Below are positions 43,340-54,095 of a DNA stretch of 64,000 bases, piece after piece. Origin of the DNA: Poecilobothrus nobilitatus (lineage: Eukaryota > Arthropoda > Insecta > Diptera > Dolichopodidae); the NCBI GenBank assembly GCA_947095535.1, contig OX352772.1, positions 108,701,903-108,765,902 on the forward strand, written 5' to 3'. Under the pieces are notes generated by a model that ran no database searches, had not been told where the DNA came from, and was given only the letters and a program-made list of their open reading frames with translations. The position numbers and the translations under genes were made by a program. How positions within the stretch are numbered: the first letter of the stretch is position 1; each line of letters starts with the position of its first letter.

Positions 43340-45208
43340 ACAAGTAAATGTAACAGTAAGTCGATGCAACCGACTTATTAATACCCTACACCTGAATAAT
43401 TCGAATTAAATTAAAAATCCATAAGTTTTTTTGGCAGCTGCTTGAACTTCTTCCCTTTTCTATCTTATTCAACTCGAATTTCAGGAACGTAAAAGAAGCA
43501 TCCTCTTGGGATATGCTTGAAACCTTTGTAAAAAATTATAGGTTTCTATCTTTATTAATTTCGAAGATTGTTAGTCCTTGGGAGGTGTGTGTCAGGTACC
43601 CGAATTGTCACTCCAAATCATCGAATCCATCTCAGGAACATAAATAAAACATGCCAGAACACCATTGTACTAAATTTAAAGGTTCTACTTTTGTTGGTTT
43701 TGGAGATATGCTCGTTGCTCTTGTGCTCATCCGGAAGTTTCCAAAATACGAACCCATGGTTCAAATTCTTTCAAATGTTAGTTTCCAATTTTACAGAAAA
43801 GGAAACAACAGAACACCTTTGTACTAAAAATAAAAGTTCTGTCTTTGTTGGTTGTGGAGATATACTCGTTTGCTCTGGGGCTCGTCCAGAAGCTTCCAAG
43901 ATTTGAACCCATGGACCAAATCCTCACAAATTTCAGAAACATAAATCAAACATGAACGAACACCATTTTGACTAATTTAAAGGTTATATCTTAGTTGGTT
44001 TTGGAGATAATATCATTTGCTCTGAGGCTCGTTCGGAAGCTTCCAAAATCCGAACCCAAGGACCAAATCCTCTCAAATTTTAGAGACCTAAATCAAACAT
44101 GAGAGAACACTACTCTGCCAAATTTAAAGGTTATATCTTAGTTGGTTTTGGAGATAATCTCATTTGCTCTGGTGCTCGTTCGGAAGCTTCCAAAAACCAA
44201 ACCCATGCACCATATCCTCTTAAATTTCGGAGACATAAATCAAATGGGAAGGAACGTCATTGTAAAAAATTTAAAGGTTCTATCTTTGTTGGTTATGGAG
44301 ATAATCTCGTTTGCTCTGGGGCTCGTTCGGCAGCTTCCAAAATACGATTCCACGGTTCAACTTCTTTCAGATGTCAGTTTCCAATTTTATAGAAAAGGAA
44401 ACATAACAGCACACTCTTGTACTAAAAATAAAGGTTTTATCTTTGTTGGTTGTGGAGATATACTCGTTTGGTCTGGGGCTCGTTCGGAAGCTTCCAAGAT
44501 CCGAACCCATGAACCAAATCCTATCATATTTCATAGACTTAAATAAAACATGGAAGAACACCACTCTGCCTAATATAAAGGTTATATCTTAGTTGGTTTT
44601 GGAGATAATCCCATTTGCTCTGATGCTCGTTCGGAAACTTCCAAAATCAAAACCCATGGACCAAATCCTTTTAAATTTTAGAGACATAAATAAAACATGA
44701 AAGAACACCACTCTGTCAAATTTCAAGGTTATATCTTTTTTGGTTTTGTAGATAATCTCATTTGCTCTGGTGCTCGTTCGGAAGCTTCCAAAATCCAAAC
44801 CCATTAACCAAATCCTCTTAAATTTCAGGGACATAAATCAAACGGGAAGGAACATCATTGTACAAAATTTATAGGTTCTATCTTTGTTGGTTTTGGAGAT
44901 AATCTCGTTTGCTGCGGAATCATTCGGAAGCTTCCAGTATTCGAACCCATGGACCGATTACGTCCAGATTCGAACTTAGCCTTCCTTTCGGAATTAGTAA
45001 CCTACTATATATATTTCATCAAGATAGCTTTATTAGTTTTTGAGTTATCGTCCGAACAGGCGGACGGACGGACTGACATCGTTAAATCGACTCAGAAGGT
45101 GATCCTCATTCAGAATATATATACATGTCCATATCTAACTCGCTTCCTTTTGGTGGTTACAAACACCATACCAAAGTTAATATACCCTATACTTTAGGTG
45201 TAGGGTAT
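43340..45208 (-). mobile_element. DINE-1/mini-me-like element, copy 4 (complete)
   Basis: Minus orientation, both ends present. The tail acaagtaaatgtaacag with stem-loop gtaagtcgatgc...cgactta lies at 43340-43380, the subterminal repeat ataccctacacct at 43381-43393, its complement at 45196-45208, and the head core and (gtcc)n complement at about 45055-45130. The central array (43560-45000) has about ten 147-bp units, with the most diverged units nearest the tail as in copy 2. Length about 1.87 kb, close to copies 1 and 2. Confidence 0.85.
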
Positions 45209-46179
45209 AATAATATGTCACTGTTAACCCTAGTTGACTTTTTTTGTGAAATTACCTTTTAAAATATACTTTATCGTATTATGGGTTAAAAGAATTTTAA
45301 CGTGAGAAATTTATAAAGAAAATTGAAATTTAAATTTGAGTGGTAAGCTATCCAAAATAAGTTAATTTTTTTAATAGAAGTGAAAAATTAAAATTTGTTT
45401 TACAAGTTTAATAAAAAGTTAAAGCTAAGTTTATATATAACTAAGTTTATATATACTATTAGTGCACAAATTCTTTTGTTCTTAATCATTCATCAATCAA
45501 GAATTTGGAACATAATTTCTATTCAAAAAGTAAGAAAAAATTTTTTTTTGTTATTATAGCTTAGAATTTGTTTCTAAATATATTTGATTGCCTCAATTAT
45601 TTTATTCATTAACTTGTTGCAAAACTTATAATTTTTCTATTTTTCTAACTCTTTATTTATCTGCATACTTTTCTTATCTTTTCCATGTATCTTTTACTTT
45701 CATTAGCATGAACATATAATATATTCATCCTCTGTCTAGAATGTTTCAAAATATAAAATCAGATTCCCGCAAATCAGGTAGAACCTGTGAACACGCAAAA
45801 ATAGTAGGCGGAATTTTAATAGAAGGCTCTACAGATTTCCAAGGATAGTAGCTTGTTTGATATACATATGGACTTCAAAATGTATACTTATATTTATCTT
45901 ATAATTTTCTTTTACAAGAGTTTTTTATGCCGAATTAACGTTTAATTGAATTTAATACTTTTTTTTATTTTGAAACTTCAATTCGGCTTTTTCCCTCTTC
46001 TTAAAATATTACATCAACAAAAATTAGATTTGAAATTGAATTAGGCATTTTTAATTAGGTCAAAGTTTTCAGATAAAATTATAATTTTTTCATCCACTAT
46101 AAAAATTTTATGCAGCACACGAGTTTTTTTTTTTCTTTATTTATATATAAATGAAATCTACATGATTTGAATGTAAATG
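45209..46179. other. AT-rich stretch without recognised gene
   Basis: No family-like frame. A slightly GC-richer patch at 45740-45850 (agattcccgcaaatcaggta and following) is not a repeat of anything else in the window. Confidence 0.45.
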
Positions 46180-47628
46180 ACAATTTATTTTTTTTTTTTT
46201 TTTATATAAATCAAAGACCTTAGCATAATGCTGTATGGTCTTCTAAATTTTATAATATCAATTAATTAATTATTGAACAAACAAGAAAAGAGATTACATC
46301 TATTAATATTATAGTTTCCATTAATTCACACTTCTTCTTTTTTTCTTTTTTTTTTTTTTAATCTTATTTGGTGTTTTTAGTTTATTTATTAGTTAGTGTT
46401 TTAGTTTGTTTATTAGTGTAATTAGTATATTTATTATTATTATTATTATTTTTTTTCTATTTCTACTAGTCTTTTTTATAATGTTATATGCTAAATAAGG
46501 TTGATTTTATTTTTTGTTTAAATAATTTAAGGTTAGAAATTAATTTCAGGTGTTCTGGCAGTTCATTATAGGCTTTACGACAGTTATACAAATAATTATT
46601 TTTTTGATGTGTTGTTCTAAACAGAGAAAGGTAGAAGTTGGATCTATTCCTAGTATTATGATTATGTATGTCTAGGTTCCTATTTGGAATGAAGTTATGT
46701 TTTAGTTGGTTGTGAATGATTTTAAACGCAGTTTTATAGAGTTCAAATAATATAATATTTTTTAAGCTTAGATACTTATCATTGTATATAGAATCAGATG
46801 GGTGCAACATGGGCAGCCCTTGGGCAAACTTGACACATTTTTTATGCATCATATCTAATTTGTTTAGATAATTTTGTGGAGGTCTACTCCAAATGGGTAA
46901 AAGGTAGGAAATGTGATATTTTATATATGATGCATATATTGTGTATATTGAATGATCAGAAAGGAATTTTCGTAGTCTCCTCATTAAGAATATGTATGGA
47001 GATATATTTTTAATTACTTTTTCTATATGTGAACTCCAATTTGATTTGCTGTCAAGTATTAGACCTAGATAGTTGAAGTTTCTGACAAATTCTACATTCA
47101 CATTATTATACTGCAGTGAGTTTATAGAGCTATGTGTCTTATTTTCAAACAATAATATTTTAGTTTTTTTTAAATTTAATAAAAGCCGATGCTTGGTTAG
47201 CCATTCCTCAATTAACAGTAAATCATGTTGTATAAATGCATACATATTCGCCTCAGAGTCCTCGGCATATTTAGTTAAGGCATCATCCGCGAAAAACTGG
47301 ATACAACCCTTTAACTTCAGATGAGAGATATCATCAATATATAATTTAAATAATAATGGACCTAGTATCGATCCATGCGCAACCCCTTTTGATATTGTTT
47401 TTTCAATACTAAAGGTATTGTTTATTCTAACTTTTTGTTTACGGTCTTGAAGATATGTTTTGAAAAAATTTAACTGACCCGATATGAAATTTAATTTCTT
47501 TAATTTTGATAGAAGAATATCGTGGTCAACGCAATCAAAGGCTTTTTTTATATCAAGAAATACACAACTAACGAATTTACCATTATCAATATTTTTTGAG
47601 ATAAAGTCATTTAAAAAGAGACTTTATC
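46180..47628 (-). pseudogene. CR1/Jockey-group LINE, 5'-truncated, long RT frame
   Basis: Read from 47628 downward: CVFLDIKKAFDCVDHDILLS (motif A, in a frame ending near 47490), KGVAHGSILGPLLFKLYIDD (motif B with Gln changed to His, about 47350-47400) and FFADDALTKYAEDSEA (motif C, both Asp kept, about 47270-47320). The open frame 46484-47245 (253 codons) follows: thumb and C-terminal region with NFNYLGLILDSKSNWSSHIE, CVKFAQGLPMLHPSDSIYN and DIHNHNTRNRSNFYLSLFR. The stretch 46180-46483 is the 3' untranslated region and ends in a T-run (A-tail on the minus strand, about 46182-46203). The upstream endonuclease is missing. This is the best-preserved member of the HNTRN group here. Confidence 0.85.
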
Positions 47629-48009
47629 ATTTTTTAATCTTATATACATACTTTATTTATAATCTGTTTGCAAAATTCCTAAATTGATAAAAAAGAAATA
47701 AAAAATTTACCCTCAGAGGTTAACATTTCAATATTTATAAAATATAAAATTTTCTAAGCAAAGAAAAATGAATAACATAAGTATGTATATATAATATATA
47801 TATATATGGCTGGCTATACTACTCTATCAGAAATACTCTATGCTCTCCATTCGTTAATAAATTTTTACTTAGCTACTTTTTATAAAATAAAATGACTGAA
47901 AATAAAAAAAATATAAACTATTCATAAAAAATATGAAATTATTAGAAAAAAAAATAAAACTAACACCCTAACACATACCAATAACATAACATCTTCAATA
48001 AAAAAATAT
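47629..48009. other. AT-rich spacer
   Basis: Nothing recognised apart from a short (TA)n run at about 47790-47808. Confidence 0.5.
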
Positions 48010-48835
48010 CTTTGATTGATATTGTAAAAACATTTTTCAACTTTCATGAACTTTTAATATTAGCTATGTATTATTATATAAAAACAGATTTTATAAATAT
48101 TAATTATCTAATCTTTAATTTATTTACTTTTATTGCATTATTACTAACTTTATTTATATCTACATATTTAAAGTTTTTAATTTTTTTATTACCCGTATAA
48201 AAAGAAAACATATTTTTAAATAACTAGCATAGTTTTAATGGTCTTTTTATATACAAACATGTAAAATTTTTTTTGTATTCTGTTAATTGAATATAATATA
48301 ATATATCCATATATTTTAATATTTCAGTCATTGTCTGATATTGTAAGTGTTAAGAGGCAAAGTTTGAACTTCGTCCAAGTATTTTTAATAATTTAATTTT
48401 TTATATTAAAAAAAAAAACAACAATTCATTAGCTACAAGTAAGGTATTTTTTTCTCTACCCTTTTCTATTTTTCGCTACTAATTTTCTTTTCACTACTAA
48501 CACAAAACAACTTATTAATATTAGTTTAAAATTATAAAAAAACAAAGAATTCCGGTGGGCAATCCTGCTCCACTGGGAAATCAGTTTAGTCTTTTAGCTT
48601 CTTTAGACGAAGCTAAATGACGAAACAGCCCAAAATCAAAACGGAAAAAAATAGGCTTAACCGAAGCTTTTCCAAGTTTGGTAGATGCTTCTCGCGGAAC
48701 ATAGTATATCCCAATCTTCCAATCCAAATAAGCCATTGTCTGCGTTCAGTGTCTTTGCAAAAAAAGGTAATAGACGGTATTAGTAAGGAAGTTGAAAAAT
48801 AAACATCTTTCGTGATGGTTCCTTACTGGTCTTAA
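48010..48835 (+). repeat. I-clade LINE 5' region and ORF1 start, copy 1
   Basis: Matches 52598-53660 nearly base for base (for example tttgattgatattgtaaaaa at 48012 and 52600) but without the 244-bp tandem duplication seen there. The 5' region ends with a GC-richer block, aattccggtgggcaatcctg, about 60 bp before the ORF1 ATG at 48617. The ORF1 start (48617-48802: MTKQPKIKTEKNRLNRSFSK and on) stops by frameshift. At about 48836 the match ends and unrelated sequence follows. Confidence 0.75.
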
Positions 48836-50373
48836 CCAAGAACGAAATTTTAAAGTATGAAAGTAGTCTCGACGTATACTATTACGATATTGAGGAAATT
48901 TATCTTAAGAAACTTTTAAAATAAAAAATTTAAAGGAAGACAATTTTTTAAATGCATATTTATGAATGAAAATATTATATTTTAAAATATCTTTCTTTAA
49001 TGAATTATGTAAAAAAGATACGACTTTAATTTTTTTTTGGACAAAATTTAATAAAGCAAATGGTTTTTGTGTTATTTCAAGATTTATAGTCGGTGCTCTA
49101 TTTTTTCCATAAGACTGCGTGTAAAATTATTAAAAGCTGGGCCCTTATTAAACTTTTACTCTCTGCACTTCATAGCCTGATCATTGATGTGAGTCTCAAC
49201 TATAAAGAAATAAAATTCATTCATACATCCATTTACATTATTATGTAATGTACATGATTTTTTTTTCATTCAAAAATATTAGAAGTAAAAAATAATAAAA
49301 ACTGTAAACAAATATAAAATAAACATAAGATTAATATTGAATCTGCTAACAAACATTTTACCGTTTTAATTTTATGTCATCAACAAAAGAATAATATCAT
49401 AGAGTATTCACGTGGAAGAAAAAAGTTAGCAGTTTTTTTAATTTCGTAAAATCAACTTCGTCGTATTTTAGTTTTAGTTTTTCTTTTTTTTTTTGTTTGT
49501 ATGTCAATTGATGTATGTACATTTGTATATATTTCTTCATATAACTTTTTCTACTTCTTAAAAAAAGAAAAAACCACAATTCTACTTCGATTTTTTATCA
49601 ATCAATTTTATTTTTTTCATAACCCAACTATAGGTACAAGAATTATTATTGTAAAAGTATAAAATATAAAAAAATGTATACATATTAATATAAATTTAAA
49701 GTTATTTTCATTCCCTCTAAAAATATATTTTTTTCTTTTTAGTCAATCTTACAATATTTTAAAAAATCAAACTACAAGCTATTTAGTTTAATATCAAATC
49801 GATATTTATTATCAGAATATAATGATCCACTGTTAATACTAATAGCGGCACTCACTGTTCTACTAAATATTTGTGTTGCTAATTTAACTCTAATTTTTTC
49901 AAAAGTATGCGGATTAATATGTTATCTAGTTAATTTGGTACACATCTTAGTTTTTCAATTTATTTGAACTTCCATAATTCTATGAGAACTTTAAAGCTTA
50001 TAATACCATTTGTGGTTTTTAAATCGGAATCCATTAATGTATTTCTAAGAGATTTAATTAGATGGGGAAAATCTAATAAGCAAAAAATATTTTATTATTA
50101 TAATTACAAAATGGTTTATCAGGTGTTATTTCTAGCAACGAAAAAACTTTGGCTAAATCTTGGTTACAAGTAATTGCCCGTATTATAATACCAATATCGA
50201 ACAAAACTCTCTAAAAGGGGTACAAAACGAATATCTGTATTCTATATTTTATATTCTAAAAATAAAATTTAAAAGTGTTACGAGTGGAATATCTGTATAG
50301 ACATGGATGTATGTATATCCATACATCAGTTACAAAACAAAATATTCATAAAAAATTTTAAAATATTTTATAA

Positions 50374-50510
50374 ACAACGCTTTATAAAATATCTTACAAG
50401 CCGATTGGAACACTCAATTTATTTTGTACGCAAATAGCCTTTTTTTCAAAGTTTTTGTTGAATGTTCCGGCTTGTAAGTGTAAAGTCGTTGTTATAAATA
50501 TCGTGCATTA
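50374..50510. repeat. Imperfect inverted repeat, about 50-bp arms
   Basis: The left arm contains aacaacg...tacaagcc...ggaacactcaa; the right arm contains ttgaatgttccggcttgta and cgttgtt, giving a fold-back with small bulges and a loop of about 45 nt. It could be a MITE remnant or a long hairpin transcript. Confidence 0.55.
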
Positions 50511-51148
50511 AAATAACTTTTTTGTTGTTCATTTAGTTGTTTCTTCTTAATTAAATTTTTTTTGTAAAGATATGGTAAGTTGTTTAACCTCTTCGTGCCG
50601 AATGTTTTTTCTTTTTAAAAATACCTTCTTAATTTTGAAAATTTTTAAATTCTGTTTTTAATTATGACCAACTATATGTAGCTACCTTATTCAATATCAA
50701 AAAATACTTTTAAGATTTCTGCTCTCTAGAAAGAATTACATATCATATCTATCTATAGTCATAAAGGCTGGTTTTCATGACAAATTTCATGAGTATTATC
50801 GCAACTTTAGAAAGAGAAAAATATAGTGCACTACCAGTGGGAAAGAGGAAGAAAAAAAATTATATTATTAAAAAATATTACAGCAACACTTTAAAATTTA
50901 CATAATATAATTTACAGCAACACTTTAAAATTTACATAATAATATAAGACAGTTAAAATTGTACATAACCTAATTTAATAATGTTTAAATTCATTTTTAG
51001 TTAAAAATTTAAAATTTTTTATTTATAAAGTTGTTAAAAATAATATACATAGTTTATTAATAATATTTTTATACCGATAATATAGTTATTTTAATATAGT
51101 TTCTCACTAAAAAATAAAATTTGAACATTTGTTTATTTTTTTGACACT

Positions 51149-51436
51149 TCAAAATTTAAATGCCATGGTACCTAGTAGAAATATTTTTGTAAGATATACA
51201 ATTTTTGCATACATATCTAATTCGTGGATATTTATGGATATTTTTAAATGTTTCATGGATATTTTTTTTAGCTTAATCTCTTTCAATATCATTTTTGTAT
51301 GTTCTGCCTGTGCTCTAACATTTTCGTGGATATATCGGTCTAATGAAAGCCTTAATACATTCAGTAAATTTAATCTTAACTTACTATACCTTTGTGGCTC
51401 CACAAAGGTTAATACCAATATTTTAGAAAATTTCAA
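51149..51436 (-). CDS. Unrecognised 95-codon frame
   Basis: Minus-strand frame from MKFSKILVLTFVEPQRYSKL to GTMAFKF. It is less asparagine/lysine-run-rich than random frames around it and has a plausible amphipathic middle (RYIHENVRAQAEHTKMILKE). There is an opposing plus-strand frame over the same DNA (51129-51485), so at most one is real. I recognise no family, see no splice context and no neighbours that would support it. It could be a decayed exon or chance. Confidence 0.15.
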   Translation of the reverse strand: MKFSKILVLTFVEPQRYSKLRLNLLNVLRLSLDRYIHENVRAQAEHTKMILKEIKLKKISMKHLKISINIHELDMYAKIVYLTKIFLLGTMAFKF

Positions 51437-52312
51437 TATTCCATCTAAAAATATTTTTTATTTTTTTAAAAAAATATTCTTCTAAACAAAAAAGAAAAAA
51501 ATAAAAACAAATAGATCTCCGTTACAATGTACATCACCCTTGCAATATTATAATAAAATTTTGTTGGCCTTCAAATATTATCAATGTGTTGTGTAGATTT
51601 ATTCTTTATGAGATCTATAAAATTACATTTTAAAATTATAAGAACATTTGTTTGTGATGCATAGATAAATATGTATGTATTTATGTATGTATGTAACAAT
51701 ATAACATCAATTTTTAGAGAAAAACAAAATCAGTTAGAAGAAAATGAATTATGAACTGAATGAATGAAAAAATATTTTTTTGTTTTGTTTTTCTTATGTT
51801 CTTTGATGGTATACCAAAAATACGGTCATCTTTTTACGAAATAACCCCAAATACGATCTTGGGGTGATTTCAAATCAATGAAATTGACTACGATTTTTTT
51901 CTTCTACGTGAGTTCTCTATGTGATAATATGGATAGATATAAGTACATACATATGTATATAAATTTTTAGAGTATAAAAAAAAACAAAAAAAAATTGTTC
52001 ATATAAATTCATGTGGAGTGCTATGTATGAAATTTGGACTTAGAAAAAAAATTAAATAAAAGTTACAGTTCAAAGTCAGATCAAAAAATGTTCTACGGAA
52101 AAGTTGTTTCTCTTTACTTGTGTAACAACTTTTTCTTAATAATTTTTCTCATAAAATTTTCCTGTTATGAAATATTCGTAAAAAACTTAAAAAGTACACT
52201 TGTAAACTACCACTTGCGGTTGTCCGATTAGCTTCAAAAGCTTATCAATCCGAGATATTTACGTAAAAACCTTAAATATGAAATTGCTAAAAAATTCGTT
52301 CAGTCGTTTAAG

Positions 52313-52372
52313 CTGTACACGTGCCCACAGACATACCCACGCACACATACACACATACCCACAGGCAGACAT
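52313..52372 (+). repeat. CA-rich imperfect microsatellite
   Basis: acacgtgcccacagacatac and similar CA/CCCA steps, following gttcagtcgtttaagctgt. Such an opening followed by a short tandem tail is common at ends of insect repeats, but no element boundary is clear. Confidence 0.5.
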
Positions 52373-52597
52373 CATGTTAAAAATTTTTGTACAATCTTCT
52401 CCACACCGGAGTAGTGCATATTTGCCAAAATCTCGGGTACAAATTTTTAGTATGAAAACAATACCTACCTTATACATTAATGCATGCGGTCGGTAATTAA
52501 TGCATGAACAAGATTTTATGAATGAAAATAAAAATTATGTTATTTGCAGCATAGTCCTGTACAACTTAGGAAAATTTTCTTGAGGATAGGTACATAT

Positions 52598-53448
52598 CTT
52601 TGATTGATATTGTAAAAACATTTTTCAACTTTCATGAACTTTTAATATTAGCTATGTATTATTATATAAAAACAGATTTTATAAATATTAATTACCTATC
52701 TAATCTTTAATTTATTTACTTTTATTGCATTATTACTAACTTTATTTATATCTACATATTTAAAGTTTTTAATTTTTTTATTACCCGTATAAAAATAAAA
52801 CATATTTTTAAATAACTAGCATAGTTTTAATGGTCTTTTTATATACAAACATGTAAAAATTTTTTTGTATTCTGTTAATTGAATATAATATAATATATCC
52901 ATATATTTTCATATTTCAGTCATCGTCTGATATTGTAAGTATTAAGAGGCAAAGTTTGAATTTCGTCCAAGTATTTTTAATAATTTAATTTTTTATATTA
53001 AAAAAAAAACAACAATTCATTAGCTACAAGTAAGGTATTTTTTTCTCTACCCTTTTCTATTTTTCTCTACTAATTTTCTTTTCACTATTAACACAAAACA
53101 ACTTATTAATATTAGTTTAAAATTATAAAAAAAACAAAGAATTCCGGTGGGCAATCCTGCTCCACTGGGAAATCAATTGTAAGTATTAAGAGGCAAAGTT
53201 TGAATTTCGTCCAAGTATTTTTAATAATTTAATTTTTTATATTAAAAAAAAAACAACAATTCATTAGCTACAAGTAAGGTATTTTTTTCTCTACCCTTTT
53301 CTATTTTTCTCTACTAATTTTCTTTTCACTATTAACACAAAACAACTTATTAATATTAGTTTAAAATTATAAAAAAACAAAGAATTCCGGTGGGCAATCC
53401 TGCTCCACTGGGAAATCAGTTTAGTCTTTTAGCTTCTTTAGACGAAGC
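52598..53448 (+). promoter_or_regulatory. I-clade LINE 5' untranslated region, copy 2, with duplicated monomer
   Basis: Second copy of the 5' region, directly followed by ORF1. I-type LINEs carry an internal promoter in this region (established for the group), so it is the likely promoter of the element; no box is assigned. It contains the 244-bp duplication described in the next entry. Confidence 0.6.
52932..53419 (+). repeat. 244-bp tandem duplication in the LINE 5' region
   Basis: attgtaagtattaagaggca begins at 52932 and again at 53176. Both units run through ctctacccttttctattttt and agaattccggtgggcaatcc to actgggaaatca. The two units are almost identical. The copy at 48010-48835 has a single unit. 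Confidence 0.85.
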
Positions 53449-54095
53449 TAAATGACGAAACAGCCCAAAATCAAAACGGAAAAAAATAGGCTTAACCGAA
53501 GCTTTTCCAAGTTTGGTAGATGCTTCTCGCGGAACATAGTATATCCCAATCTTCCAATCCAAATAAGCCAATATCTGCGTTCAGTGTCTTTGCAAAAAAA
53601 GGCACTAGACGGTATTAGTTGGAAGGAAGTTGAAAAATAAACATCCTTCGTGATGGTTCCTTATTGGTCTTAACAAAGAACCAAAAGATTGCCCTGTCAC
53701 TATCAATTATCATAACAATCTAAACAGCTGCAAGGGCACAATACGCGATAATAATCTGATTCAAACAAAGGAAGCAGAAATTCTAGATGAATTAAAAAGC
53801 AAAGGAGTTGTGGATGTTTACAAATTTAAAAAAATCATTGACGGTAAAGCTATCCCAACAGGATTAATACTTTTAACTTTCGACCTATACAAAGTTCCAC
53901 AGAAAATTAATGTTGCGTGGTATTCTCTTAAAGCTTATGATTATTTCAGCTTTAATGCGACATTTGGTACCTCCCACCATATTACCCCTAAGGACTGCAC
54001 ACGTTCTCTGTGTGTAAATCGTTTTGGGGAACACCCAGCTTCCTCGAAAACTTGCCCGAAATACCTTCAACAGAAAGAAGTTTTGGAAATAACGA
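53449..54095 (+). pseudogene. I-clade LINE ORF1, first part
   Basis: Starts at the ATG at 53452 (MTKQPKIKTEKNRLNRSFSK), 30 bp after the GC-richer 5' block. A frameshift and stop near 53640 follow, then a shifted stretch. From 53810 the conserved middle and zinc region of ORF1 is open: IPTGLILLTFDLYKVPQKIN, then CTRSLCVNRFGEHPASSKTC and CPKYLQQKEV. The first CCHC knuckle is deleted (after AYDYF), compared with 56153-56350, which keeps it. The frame is interrupted at 54096 by a DINE-like element; its continuation IKTQNKCTMNEARKLYKQ is at 55877. ORF1 proteins of this clade bind RNA. Confidence 0.78.

Larger units (their letters stand above)
48836..52597. other. Long AT-rich region without recognised gene
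   Basis: I found no transposase, RT, gag or host-like frame. It holds an imperfect inverted repeat at 50374-50510, an unexplained frame at 51149-51436 and a CA-rich patch at 52313-52372. The frame at 49964-50173 looks like chance. Confidence 0.45.

Noticed and set aside
51129..51485. Plus-strand 118-codon hydrophobic frame
   Set aside because: It mirrors the minus-strand frame at 51149-51436 and is rich in Phe/Ile as expected from T-rich DNA; no homology seen.
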